A stretch of 64,000 bases of DNA from Shinisaurus crocodilurus. Its lineage: Eukaryota > Chordata > Lepidosauria > Squamata > Shinisauridae. Below are positions 32,830 through 43,330 of this stretch, in pieces. Made by a program: the position numbers and the translations under genes. Numbering within the stretch: the first letter of the stretch is position 1; every line of letters starts with the position of its first letter. The stretch spans positions 164,692,242-164,756,241 of the forward strand of contig CM037877.1 of NCBI GenBank assembly GCA_021292165.1. Direction: 5' to 3'. The notes beneath the pieces were generated by a model. That model made no database searches. It saw nothing but the letters and a program-made list of their open reading frames with translations, and was not told the origin of the DNA.

Positions 32830-33330
32830 CAAATGTTACTTATTATTAGTTATGTTTGTAGTCTGCCTTTTGATGGTAGAATTCCCAAGGCAGCTAATGA
32901 GAGACAATAAAATATATGATAAATAATTAAAAAAACAACAATATAACAATCAGATAAGGGCAGGTAAAACAATCAAGCAACAGCCAGTTAAAATCATATG
33001 GAGGTATACATTAAAAGTGCAGGTTAATATACAAAACAGGAGAGAAGAAAATAAACCAGGCCAAAATCCTGTCTGAATAAAAGGGTGTGTGTGTGTTTTT
33101 AACCTGCTGGTGAAAGGGCATCAGTAAGGGGGCAAGACAGGTTTCCCCCAGCAAAGAGTTCCCGAGTGTGGATGAAGGCCCTCCACTCAAGTCCCCATTT
33201 TGTGTCACTTGCAGGAGTTGGCAGAGGGTGTCATGGACCTCGGGATCAAACTCTCCACATTCAAGGGAGGAATGTAGAAGGGAATTGCCCTCAAGGTGCC
33301 CCAGATGACACCATTCACCCAAAGACCCAG
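32830..33330 (-). mobile_element. L2-like LINE 3' fragment
   Basis: Minus-strand translation contains SSTLGNSLLGETCLAPLL then MPFHQQVKN, a diverged version of the L2 C-terminal 'PTLWNSLP...SFRRALKT'. Downstream, toward 32830, lies the 3' UTR with plus-strand CCCAAGGCAGCTAATGAGAG and a long A-rich tract. Frameshifted elsewhere. Confidence 0.6.
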
Positions 33331-33397
33331 GCATGCTGGAGCCCCCCCCCCCGGCCCAGGATGGCCCATTTATGCATTACAGAAGAAGAAAAAGAGG

Positions 33398-33600
33398 AAT
33401 GACATCACCAAAGAAGAGGATACCAATTTGCAAGTGCAACTTTATAGGTGCAAATTTAGAAACAATAACTATAATGTAAATAGAAATACAAGACATCTCA
33501 CCATAGTGGAGAAGACTGGCATGTGTGCCTGCTCCACCTGCTGTCCAGGTGCTAACGGTTGAGGGGCAACTTTAAGCCTGCCAATGCCCCCTTTAATGAC
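33398..33600 (+). repeat. Unnamed interspersed family, copy 2
   Basis: Shared modules: CATCACCAAAGAAGAGGATA, GTGCAAATTTAGAAACAATA, AAATAGAAATACAAGACATC, TCACCATAGTGGAGAAGACT and GTCCAGGTGCTAACGG, in the order seen at 28575 and 50030. The right third is missing. Confidence 0.65.
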
Positions 33601-36429
33601 AGGAGGCTTTCTTTAGCAGAGGTGGAGCTGAGCTGCAGCTCGATTCCAGCTCCAATGAACTCTAGGCTCCTGCCAACGTTTGAGCCTGCTGTGCTAGTGT
33701 GCATCACTCGCACCTGTCCAAGGCTCCATTTGGACTTGAACTCATGCTTGGGCTTGAACTCCTGCAAGAGGCCCCACTTGGGCTTGAAACGCCATCTGTT
33801 TGTGACCACTGCTGGGGACAGAAATGGGTTTCATCATTCCTGCCCAGGATTAAGTTCCCAGGTTCCCAATGTCCCTGGACAAACTATACACTTGCACAGC
33901 AACACTCAGATTTTCATATCCTGCTGTTGCCTTAACTGGGATATTTGGCAGGGGGTTGTATTCCCGTGGTAAGCCCCAAGCAACTTAAGTGTCTCCATTT
34001 TAGAGCTACTTTAGACTCTTAATTGGGAGGAGCAGTTAATCCCATCTGCCCAGGTGAGGAGAAGACTCTGCACACTTTGGATGCTAGCATCTTGAGTTAC
34101 CCACACTTAGTGTTTGCTAATACACTTTCATGGCAGGCAGGCAGGCAGTTTCCCTGTGGCCACTGTGAATTTAGTGGGGGAACAATAGCAGAAGGGCTAG
34201 GAAATGGCCACTTTACATCACTGCTCCCCCACCCCGCAGATTCTCCCACAGTCTCCTCCACCAAAAGCTCCAAAAGCCAAGAGCAGTTGATAAATATATA
34301 CTGTAGCTTCAAAATAAATCCAAATGGATCACCTTAACCAAGTTATTACGTGAGCTGTTCAGCTGTCGTCTTAAATGCCAAACGTTTAATGCCATTGTCA
34401 CCTAGCTGCGCTCACCTTATAACAAAGAAGAAAGTCAGTGATCAGGTGAGAGGGTGTAATGTTTATTTATTATTGGCATGGATTGATGCCGATAATGAAT
34501 AAATATTGCAAAGTTTACATGCATTTTCTCAAGTCTAGTCACAGCTGCATGACAAGGAGCCTTGGCTTTGAAGTTTCTGGCTCCAGGGGATTAAAACAAA
34601 CCTTTAACATTTCTGTTTGCATTTTCACATGGTGTCATAGTGATCTTGCCATCAGCTGTAGGGCTTATGTCTTGTACCAACCACTTTTTTCAATTTCCTG
34701 TTATCCTCTCGGTGGCTTCTCTTTCACACCCTGTCCTTGACTCCATATTCCTGAAGGCCCCATCTTGAAAATATGCCTCTGGCACAGCAAGATGTCTTCA
34801 TCTTTGAGGTCATGTTCCAGGCTTTTTGTTCAGTCACAAGTTCTGTTTGGATTTATCTTCCATGTGTCTACTTGAATATTCAAAAAGTCATCAGCTAGTC
34901 TGATATGTTTTTTCCCCAAGTCATGTAAAAGACTGATTTGCTTTGACAGGTGGATCAGAAACAGAATTAGAGCTATTTTATCTGGACCTAATTAAACAAA
35001 CGTCATTACTGGCAGGCAGGTATGTGTTTGTGATTACTTTAAAATTATCTTGATTGGAATGAAAATGCAGGCTATAAGTCATTGAATTGGCTGGTTTTAA
35101 AATGTGATTTTTAAAATACATGTTGTGTATTATATATACTGCACCAAATGTAAACTGCAATTATAATAATCTCATCAGGCTGAATTTCATTTTGTTTTCT
35201 TTTAGGACAGTTTCATATTAGTTTGCTTCCCAAATTATTTCAATGGTTAGAAGAACTCCGCAGTGGATTATTCCCCATTTTATTGTGCCCTGTAGGTCCT
35301 ATAGTAATCTCTGTCACTACAGTATCTTGTTCTCTTTGACTTTCCCTTTATGATCTGAACTAATGCTATTGACCTCCAGTATTTTAGTTATCTTGGATAA
35401 TTGTTTCAATCTTTTTAAAAAATGTGGTTGGTTGTGTTTTTTTGGTATTTCAATTGCAAACTATACAAGAAATGCAATGACAACAAGAAAGATTACAGAG
35501 ATATAATAATTTAAATTTAGTTGGATTGGTATAGTTTAGCTTTGAGTTATTCTTACAGTTCAGTCCTAAGTGAAGTGTGTGTGTGTGTGTGTGGGGTGCG
35601 ATATAGTGGAACATCTTCTACTTCCAAAGCCCTGCTGGTTAGGTGAGGTGGGTAGACTTACCTTTTTTAATTATTTTTTTTTAAAATCCTGTGGTTTTTT
35701 TAAAAAAATCCCTCCATGGGGAGGATTAGTTTCAGGGTGAGGTGTAGGGAATGAAAGATCCTGTGGCCTCTCCAGCAAATGAAGAAGCTTTGGATCCAGT
35801 GGATCCAAGGCTGCCTGTGTCTCAGCCCTGTCCCACCCCTGGAACCCCCCCACCCCTTACCATTTTGGAGCCTACTGCTGGGGGGGAAACCAACAGTGGT
35901 TCTGTATGCCCATGGAGCTTTCTGTGGGCATAACTGGGGCCTCTGGGATGGGGCCTCTCCCCACAAACGGAGAGGTATCTCCATCCCATCCAATACCACC
36001 ACAACAAACAAACAATCCAATGTTCTCTAGTTTAACCTCAGACTACCTATCTCCTATGCAGCCAGTTTCTCTTTCTCTCTCTCTCTCTGCTTCTCTCTGC
36101 TGCCAGCTCTTTCTGCTTCTGCAGTCAGGCTCCCACTGCTGCTAGCTGACCACACCCCACACATATATAGCCTTCTCAGGAATGGAAGGTTATAATCATG
36201 TGACTTTGAATAGGAGATCTAATTCTTAACTTCTATTGGGTAAACTAAAACTCTCAAACTCCCCCTCCCATCCAAGTGTTTGGGCCTTCAGGCTTCAACA
36301 AACTCAAGCCTGAGTAGGCCTCAATCCTTTACACCCCCATACAGCTGCCCAAAGGGGTTAGGATTGCTGTACCCATCATTATCTTTTTATTCTACCATTA
36401 TTTTTTCCGAGTATGTAGGTGTCATCTCT
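33601..36429. other. Non-coding; includes repeat-poor stretch 34700-35560
   Basis: No supportable gene. The 137-codon frame at 33559-33972 starts in the repeat above and shows no family motifs. 33740-33795 has loose repeats of CTTGGGCTTGAACTC. 35575-35592 is a (GT)n run, and 36068-36088 a (CT)n run. 34700-35560 is AT-rich, repeat-poor and rich in TAAT cores. GC-richer sequence at 35740-36000 carries spurious frames. Confidence 0.45.
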
Positions 36430-36652
36430 GAGAGCCAGTGTGGCACAGTGGTGAGAGTGTTGGACTGGGACTTGGAAGATCTGGATTCTAGTCCCTGCTC
36501 AGCCATGAAGCTCACTGGATGACTTTGGGCCAGTCACTGACTCTAAGCCTAACCTACCTCACAGGGTCATTGTGAAGATAAAAATGGAGAGGATAACTAT
36601 GTAAGCTACCTTGGCTTCTTTGCAAGAGGGGGGAAAGGCAGGCTATAAATCT
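36430..36652 (+). mobile_element. Sauria SINE, full length
   Basis: GAGAGCCAGTGTGGCACAGT opens the element, with an A-box-like TGGCACAGTGGTGAGAG and a B-box-like GGATTCTAGTCCC. ATGAAGCTCACTGGATGACT and TTTGGGCCAGTCACTGACTC follow, then CTCACAGGGTCATTGTGAAG and the tail AGGCAGGCTATAAATC. The only clear full-length Sauria SINE on the plus strand in this window. Confidence 0.95.

Positions 36653-36694
<42 letters not shown>
36653..36694. repeat. (ATC)n microsatellite, SINE tail
   Basis: About 14 ATC units grown from the 3' terminus of the Sauria SINE. Confidence 0.95.
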
Positions 36695-36695
<1 letters not shown>

Positions 36696-36702
36696 TCAAG
36701 TA

Positions 36703-37081
36703 GAGATGGGAGGACCAGGGATGCTTGAGCTCACTGACATTCTCCAAACACCACTTGGAAGCTGTTTGCCTTGCTTCTGTTTTTGTTTGCGACCTGTTTT
36801 TCTTTTAGTTCAAACTGGAAAAACATGCATTTCGAATGGGAAAGTGTGCATTTCTGTGTGCATTTCCCCCAAAAAGTGCACACTTCCCCCAATCAACTAA
36901 AGTGTGGAAAGTGCACTTAAAAACAAAAAACAAAAAGGACATTTTTTAAATGTGATAACAAATTCGGGAATGTGTGAGCTTTTCTTGAAAAATGTACTCC
37001 ACTTTGTGTTCGTGTTCAGGGTTGCAAACAGGGCATGGTTTGATGATTTGTGAACTGAAACAAGTTCTCATACATGCCTAG
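36703..37081. mobile_element. hAT-like non-autonomous element, 379 bp
   Basis: Flanked by CTCAAGTA (36695-36702) and CTCAAGCA (37082-37089), 7 of 8 identical. The left end GAGATGGGAGGACC and right end TCTCATACATGCCTAG are short imperfect inverted termini. Internal modules ATTTCGAATGGGAAAGTGTG, AAAGTGCACACTTCCCCC and GTTCAGGGTTGCAAACAGGG also occur at 7742 and 10330. It inserted at the end of the SINE's (ATC)n tail. Confidence 0.65.
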
Positions 37082-37089
37082 CTCAAGCA

Positions 37090-37454
37090 GGAGATGTTGA
37101 AGGAGCAGCTTTCTATTTCTGACTCAGGTAAGTAAAAAAGATGGGAAAGTGGAGAGCAATAGAGAGAAGTAAAGCTCAATCCAGGTGTAGGTACTATAAA
37201 AGGTGACAGCTTGGTGTATAGGTTGGCATCAATGATTAACAACTGGCACTATCCAAAACAGAGAAAAGCATTTAATATACTATTGAATTAATCTAGTGCA
37301 TTCCTTGTATAAAGGCCACTCATTCCTTAGACACCAATTCTAAGAGTTCAGTAAGGCAGTCACCATAAATATTTGGAGAAAATCTGGAATAATTACAATA
37401 TTATCTAGAAATATCTCCTAACAAACTAAGGTTATATCTGCATATATCAATCTA
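37090..37454. other. Non-coding spacer
   Basis: AT-rich; nothing recognised. Confidence 0.5.
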
Positions 37455-37945
37455 GGGCACAATCCTATGGATTGTGCTGTCACTGCTTGGAAGCCGCCGA
37501 ACTCAGAGGTTTCTGAAATTCCTGTGCCCTTTCGGGCTGAAGCTGGCAGGGTGAGAGAAGTGTCAGAGGCAATTTTTGCCGCCTCATCCTCCGATCTCTG
37601 CTTTTTCCGCTAGATGGGCTTACCAGCCAGTCTAACAAGGGTGCTTCAGAGTGGGAGGGAAGGAGGCTGGAGGAGGCTCAGGATAAATCATATCTTGGCC
37701 TCTCCAATCTCCTCTCCTCCCCACCCCTAGAATACCCTCTTTTGCCCCTCTCTGAGATCGATTTCTGACCTCAGAGAGGAAGCCAACACAGTTCTCTTTA
37801 TGCTAGCTGCAAGGCAGCGAGATTGGGGGTTGGATCTCTGACTCCCCCTTCCGAGGTTGGAGTGCTGTATCCATCCTTGGAGGGGAGAATCTGAGCCTTC
37901 CTGTGGTCCCTAGGATGCTCGCTCAGGGACCATAGGATTCTCCCC
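37455..37945. mobile_element. Harbinger-like MITE, about 490 bp
   Basis: Starts GGGCACAATCCTATGGATTG and ends GGACCATAGGATTCTCCCC. The GC-rich interior has CGAACTCAGAGGTTTCTG and GAGTGGGAGGGAAGGAGGCT, as in the copies at 16422 and 24032. The left flank is CTA and the right flank AGG, so no target duplication is preserved. Confidence 0.7.
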
Positions 37946-38080
37946 AGGAACTTCTTACATACATCTAAGGCATGTAGACATCTACTTGCAAATTCTAGCT
38001 TTTAAAATTGGTGCAGGGTAAGAGCAGATTTTTTGATACTGTGAATATTGCAACTTGTTTGTAGTTGGTGATCACTTTTA

Positions 38081-38165
38081 AGTGTGTCCTGCATATTTAC
38101 TAAGGAGTAAGTTCCAATGTGTTCAATGGATCTTACACCTGGTAAGTGAAAATAGGACTGTAGCC
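38081..38165. mobile_element. Short Harbinger-like MITE, 85 bp, TTA duplication
   Basis: AGTGTGTCCTGCATATTTAC, AGGAGTAAGTTCCAATGTGT, CAATGGATCTTACACC and AATAGGACTGTAGCC match the short MITE family. Flanked by TTA (38078-38080 and 38166-38168). Confidence 0.65.
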
Positions 38166-38371
38166 TTAACATATCTGTCTTGCCTTAGGTTTATAATATC
38201 TACAGTGTTACATTTTCTACTATTCAGTGCAATGCTGAAAGAGTAAGGGTGGGTTCACTCATGGATATTTACCAGTGGATGACACCAGTATCAAGTGATG
38301 ACCTGTGCAAAACTGTAATCACATTAATTGTTGCAGTAACATGCACTTAGATTGGATTATATATTTATGTA

Positions 38372-39719
38372 TATACTAGCTTTTTTTACCCGGCGTTGCA
38401 CGGGTCGTCATTTTCCTATCGGCATTATTTGTTCGAAATTCCTTAAGGTAGCTGACCGCTGTTTTGAATCGCTCCATAGGAAAGGTTCCCCGGGGACTAC
38501 CAGCTCCCCCAGGACTGCGCAATGAAATCCCAGTTCCCCCGGGATTACCTGCTCCTCCGGGACTACACAATGAAATCCCTGCTTCCCTCCCTGGACTACA
38601 CAATGGAATACCTGCCCTCCCCGGGACTACACAATGAAATACCTGTGTCCCCCCCCCCCGGGACTGCACAATGAAATCTCTGCTTTCCCCCCGGACTTAC
38701 ACAGTGAAATCCCTGCTCCCCTGGGACTACACAGTGAAATCCCTGCTCCCCCCCCCGGGACTGCACAATGAAATCCCTGCTCCCCCGGGACTACACAGTG
38801 AAATCCCTGTTCCCCCCCCGGGACTGCACAATGAAATCCCTGCTCCCCCCAAACGGGACTGCACAATGAAATCCCTGCTCCCCCCCCAGGACTACATAAC
38901 AATGAAATCCCTGCTCCCCCCCGGGACTACACAACAATGAAATCCCTGCCCCCCCGGGACCACACAATGAAATCCCTGCTCTCCCCCCCTGGGACTACCC
39001 CACAATGAAATCCCAGCTCCCCCCCCCACCCCCGTGTAGGCCCCGGCTGCAGTTCATATGAACATTCTGTTTTGACGTAGGAGAGATTTGCATATCCGCT
39101 CCTGATTGGGCCCCTGTGGCAGTTCATAAATATCTGACAGAAATATCTGATCTTAAAGAAAAATCAGGGTTAATCCTGAGAGTCTACAGGTGATGAAGAG
39201 TGACTGTGCCAAGTTTGGGGTAGATCTGTCAAAACGTGATGGAGCCTATGCGACGACACCCCCCACACAACAGTAAGTCATTTAAAAAGTTTCCCTCCCT
39301 TTTCACCCCCTCAGCGAACATTCTGAATGGCCTAGGGGAGATTTGCATACCCAGCCCTATTGGCCCCTGCAGGAATTCATACGAACATTCTAAGTGTCGT
39401 ATGGGCTATTTGCATAACTGCTCCTATTGGCTCCTGCAGCAATTATGAGGTGAGGCCGACTTGCATAACTGCTGCCCCTGTTGTTTTGCCCATAGGAGAT
39501 ATGAGAGTGGGGCGATTTTGCCCCTTTTTTTCACCCCCTTAGGGATGGAATTTCCAAAAAATCCTTCCTTAGTGGGTGTCTACAGTCATAAAAACTATGT
39601 TCCTTCAAAATTTCACATTCCTAGATTAAACGGTTTGAGCTGGGCGTTGATGAGTCAGTCAATCAAAAATCAGTCAGTCAGTCAGTCAGTCAGGACTTCT
39701 TCTTTTATATATATAGATG
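38372..39719 (+). mobile_element. Unclassified 1.35-kb element containing a minisatellite
   Basis: Opens TATACTAGCTTTTTTTACCC then GGCGTTGCACGGG, and closes with (CAGT)n at about 39671-39691, CAGGACTTCTTCTTTTATAT and ATATAGATG. The interior has the GC-rich tandem array (38488-39034) and then three related modules around GAACATTCT and GATTTGCATA (39058, 39316, 39383). AAGTTTGGGGTAGATCTGTC lies near 39212. Repeats with an 'acccggcg' head and a 'cagtcagtcaggact...tatatatagat' tail are known in reptiles, but I cannot assign a class. Strand is arbitrary. Confidence 0.55.
38488..39034. repeat. GC-rich minisatellite, about 30-bp unit, about 16 copies
   Basis: Each unit contains GGGACTACACAATGAAATCC followed by CTGCT and a C-run of variable length (4-10). 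Unit length varies from about 28 to 37 bp because of the C-run and occasional insertions (AACAATG at about 38898 and 38932). All long frames on both strands here are by-products of the array. Confidence 0.92.
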
Positions 39720-40145
39720 ATTTATTACATTTTTAGTTCACCAAATAACAAGAATTCTCTTCTGTGTAATAACTATGTGTGAAACCACTCCACTTGAATC
39801 ATGTTTGGACCACTAATTATGAGATTCTTCTGAGCATGTTCAGGGGAAAAAGGTCACTCTTCCCAAAAGTCATTAATTGCCTTGAAATGTTTTAGTGCAT
39901 GTACCTTCTAGCACTAAACTGCTTGGGACCTGTAGTTCAGGGGCCTGCAGCAAGTGTACAATGGTCCTGTTCAGTTGTGCATCATGGTTCCCAGTGCTCT
40001 GTCCCTGAAGCTGAAGCATGGAGGAGGTGGAGGCGATGCCATCAGCAGCTCCGGTGGCATCTGTGGTAGCATCTGTCTTGCCCAGCAGATGGCAGGCAGT
40101 TGCCTCCTTAGAGCAGGTGCTTGTTCCAGTGGCACGCATCCACAG
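39720..40145. other. Non-coding, no feature recognised
   Basis: Overlapping frames on both strands at 39870-40513 (up to 180 codons) cross SINE boundaries and differ between phases, so they are not gene candidates. Confidence 0.5.
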
Positions 40146-40326
40146 AGGGCATAGCTCAGTGGAAGACAGCATGGTTTGTATGCCAAAGTTGCCAAGTTGA
40201 ATCCCCAGCATCTCCAGCTAGACCAGGGGGAAACTCCTGAAAAGCTGCTGCCCGTCAAATGAGGCAATGCTGGGTTCGATGGACCAGTGGTTTGATAGCA
40301 GGCAGCTTCTGATGTTCTTATGTTCC
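40146..40326 (+). mobile_element. tRNA-Ala-type SINE
   Basis: TAGCTCAGTGGAAGACAGCA (A-box region), AAGTTGAATCCCCAGCATCT (B-box region), GAAAAGCTGCTGCC, TGGACCAGTGGTTTGATAGC, and AGGCAGCTTCTGATGTTCTT at the 3' end. Nearly full length. Confidence 0.82.
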
Positions 40327-40505
40327 ACTCCTCCCCCATGTGGAAGTGGAGCAGGTGACAGCATGGTTTCCTGGTAGAAGCAGGAATCACGGGATAGCAG
40401 TATGGCAATGCAAGACTGGGATTGTAAAGCCACCCTAAAATGAGGATATACAATGCAACTATCAGAGAGGAAGGGCACTTATTCATCAATACTAAGTAAC
40501 GAGTT

Positions 40506-40570
40506 AGGAACATAGGAAGCTGCCTTGTACTGAGTCAGCCTGTTGGCCCATCTAACTCAGGATTGTCTAC
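40506..40570 (-). mobile_element. tRNA-Ala-type SINE, 3' half of a split copy
   Basis: GGAACATAGGAAGCTGCCTT, GTACTGAGTCAGCC and GGCCCATCTAACTCAGGATT are the complement of this SINE's 3' tail. The sequence stops at GTCTACAC, where the intact family continues with the part found at 41181-41318. Confidence 0.75.
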
Positions 40571-41180
40571 ACCAGTGGTGTGGTGTTGCCAGGGCTCACA
40601 GGGATGCAGCACCGGCACTTTGGCAGGAACACAGTCATTGTCTGCCACCCACCGCAGAATTTCCTGTTCCCTCTGAGTGTAGCTGCAGTCCTCACAGTAG
40701 CTGGGGACGGGGGTGGGTGGTGGGTGGAGGATGAATTTCCTCATCAGCAGCATAGTTGTGAGTTTTCCCTGTTTAATGCAAAGTATTTTGGGGTGGCCTG
40801 GTTTTGAATGGGCAGTTAAGACCCAATAGCTTTATAAAAGTCCTGCTCCTGGTGGAGAAGAAAACTGCTAGAATTGGTTTGTTCGTTGCTATGGATCGAC
40901 ACAGCTGCCCGCATTTTTGGCCTCTCCTTGGGGACATGGCTATGGAGTCAGTCACAACAGTTTTGTTAACTGTTTGTATCGTCATTTTAAACTGTCCTTT
41001 TAAATTTGGTTTTTAATCTTTTAAACTATATTGTATGTTTTTATTGTTGGTTTTTATGTAGTTTTATTGTATAAATTGTTGTGAACCACCCAGAAAGCTT
41101 CGTCTGTGGGGCGGTATAGAAATGAAATGAATAAATAAATAATGAGTTGCGGCAGTTCAAAATTTACCACTACGTCACTA
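40571..41180 (+). mobile_element. Insertion splitting the SINE, containing an L2-clade 3' tail
   Basis: About 610 bp lies between the two SINE halves. Its right part (about 40960-41134) is an L2-type 3' UTR: TTTTATTGTATAAATTGTTG, GAACCACCCAGAAAGCTTCG, GGGGCGGTATAGAAATGAAA and an AATA tail. The left part (40571-40800) is GC-richer and unassigned. Sequence between the tail and 41180 is also unassigned, so more than one event may be involved. Confidence 0.55.
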
Positions 41181-41318
41181 ATGTACATGGACTGGCAGCA
41201 GCAATCCAGGGTTTTCAGTAGGAATCTTTCCCAGCCAGCCCTACCTGGAGATGCCAGGGATCGAACCTGGGACCTTCTGCATGCAAAGCAGGTGCTCTAC
41301 CACTTGAGCTTCCACCCC
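41181..41318 (-). mobile_element. tRNA-Ala-type SINE, 5' half of a split copy
   Basis: GACTGGCAGCAGCAATCCAG, CAGCCCTACCTGGAGATGCC, AGGGATCGAACCTGGGACCT (complement of the B box), TGCATGCAAAGCAGG and TGCTCTACCACTTGAGC (complement of the A box). This is the best-preserved head in the window and closest to tRNA-Ala(TGC): the anticodon-loop equivalent is CTTTGCATG on the minus strand. It still lacks a full acceptor stem, so it is not a tRNA gene. Confidence 0.85.
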
Positions 41319-41454
41319 TCCTGGAATTAAAGAAACCAAGGTTCGAGCATGCAGCAGCAACAGTTACCAGCCTACTCTAATGCTGACTGAGTATTATCAG
41401 CAGTGAACATTTGTATTAAGAGCCTGCTATATGCAAACTTCATTAACCTTACAA

Positions 41455-41598
41455 TATAATGCTGCATTGCTGTAACATTTTACTGTTCTCTTGATGGTAT
41501 GGATTTCTCCTGTAATTTTAATTTTTCAAGGCCACTCTGAACAGTGTGTGATTGCAGTAGAAGGATGGGCTTTAAATAAGCCTAATAAATAAATATAA
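41455..41598 (+). repeat. LINE 3' tail fragment
   Basis: TAACATTTTACTGTTCTCTT, CAAGGCCACTCTGAACAGTG, GGATGGGCTTTAAATAAGCC and an (AATA) tail form a degraded LINE 3' UTR. Confidence 0.45.
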
Positions 41599-42873
41599 CG
41601 CCCATAATGGAGCACATTTGCTCCATTATTGTGAAGCCCTTGCTGCTAGAGAGCTCCAGCTTTGTTATGGAGGCTGTCCAGTTGCAAGGGGGTCAGTTTG
41701 CGGAGCAAAATATACTTCTGGCCCTTGAATGTCTGAGTGAATAACTGAGTATCCTGCTAGAGTACAGAAGTTGGTTACTCTGGGGCCTAGATAATTAACA
41801 AACGGCGAAAGATAAGCACTTACTGTATACTGTCTAATATCTGCAAGTTGGCATCGTCCGTAAGCTCCATTCAGGAGTGACTTACTAGTAGTTACAAAGA
41901 ATTCCGAGAGAATTAATTTAAGTGTGCATGCGGGGGAGAATGTGAAGCATGCCAAGACAGAGTATGTAAGTCCATTTATAATTAGCTTCATCCCTCATAT
42001 AATTCTTTTCTCACATGCGTTTAGCAAACGCGTACCAGGCAAATGATCAATGTACGAGCCATGGACGCAGACAAAACCAGCTGAAAAAGCAATCCTGGGT
42101 CTCTTTAAGGGAGAAGAAAAACTTTTTCCAATTGATGTAGTGCTTCATAAATTAGCCTAGGGACACCACACAGATTGTGCTCTTGCCATGCGTATAGAAT
42201 TCTATTCAATTAATAATTTTGCTTTTCAGTAAGAATACGTCTGAGTAGCAAGTGAATACTAACCCCATTCTGTGTGCACAGGATAAATAGAAATGAAAGG
42301 AACGGAACGAGATGACTTCCCATTGGTTTTCTCTGGTTTGCACACTGATCCGAAACATGCTTGCCAGAGTAACCCCATTTGCTATAATAGTGTAACGTAT
42401 TTTCCAGCGTTGACCTCTAAGATGGTGGTTTGGAACACTGCACCTGGATATGCCTCATCTGAGGCACTCATGTTGTGAATAGTAGGATTGGATCATGAGC
42501 TAATTTATAGTATATTAATTTATAGTAAAAAAAAAAAAAAAAGATTTGTGGGAAAGTGAAGGGTACAAGATATGCATCTAGAAATCCTCCAAATACTGAT
42601 TCAGCAGGACTTAATGCAGGTTCCAGAATGTTGGGGACCTTCAAACCAGGGCCTTCATTTGCATTCTTTGTAACTTGGAAGTAGCAGGGCATGCAAACAG
42701 AGTTCTCTCATGCTCTTTCAGCCAACCTCATTGTGTGCTCCATAGCCCTGTGCAGGTGCTCGGCCCGCATAAATGAGGGCTAAAAGGATGGAGAGGGCGT
42801 GCGTGCAGGCCCAGCCCCCAATATCCCTAGGCACATGAACGCCTTTAAAGACCCCTGTGCCTTTAGCACAGGG
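41599..42873. other. Non-coding, no feature recognised
   Basis: AT-rich, with an A homopolymer at about 42527-42542. Repeat-poor at 41990-42300. No gene. Confidence 0.5.
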
Positions 42874-43015
42874 CCAGGGAAACCTCTTTCAGCCCAAGGA
42901 CCGCATTCCAGCTTGGACAGGCTCACAGGGGGTTGCATTCCAGTAGTGGGTGGTGCCAGCCACAAAGAGGGTGGGGCCCAAGGCAAAAGAGCTGGGGGGG
43001 GGGCAATGGGTACGT
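42874..43015. repeat. Fragment of the hAT family at 46686
   Basis: CTCTTTCAGCCCAAGGACCG, CATTCCAGTAGTGGGTGGTG and CAAGGCAAAAGAGCTGGG parallel the left part of 46686-47039. CAGGGCCAGGGAAACCTC (from 42870) may be the worn terminus; the right terminus is missing. Confidence 0.6.
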
Positions 43016-43079
43016 TGCTGGTCTCAGTTCCCAGGGAAATGCTTGGCCTTGTCATCTGACAGAACTGGCTCATGTGGTG

Positions 43080-43330
43080 CAATCTGATTCAAGCGGCAGG
43101 CTCAGCCATGAATTGTATGAGATAAGCAAGAAATAACCTTGTAATAGTGACTTTCCTGTAAGCACAGGACACCCATTTCACTTCCATAGGAGGTAGAACC
43201 TGGAGAAGGACCCCTGAGGTAGATCTTAGTATGGGGCAGACCTTAAGGTATCTGGGCCCTAAGCTGCTTCGGGCTTTAAAGGTTAACACCAGCACTTTAA
43301 ATTGTGCTTGAAAATGGACGAGGAGTCCAC
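43080..43330 (-). repeat. L2-like LINE fragment
   Basis: The minus-strand frame gives LVLTFKARSSLGPRYLK, the counterpart of VLVLTFKTLHGSGPAYLKER in the 31-kb L2. Reading frames break soon on both sides. Confidence 0.6.

Noticed and set aside
38376..38940. Repeat-rich frames resembling collagen-like or glycine-rich protein
   Set aside because: They are translations of a roughly 30-bp minisatellite and open in several phases because of the unit length.
38488..39034. CRISPR-like array of regularly spaced repeats
   Set aside because: The genome is eukaryotic and the units are head-to-tail without unique spacers, so it is a minisatellite.
39971..40513. 180-codon minus-strand frame
   Set aside because: It overlaps a SINE and competing frames on both strands; no domain seen.
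41181..41318. tRNA-Ala gene
   Set aside because: A and B boxes and a TGC anticodon-like loop are present, but the acceptor stem does not close and the sequence continues as a SINE body.
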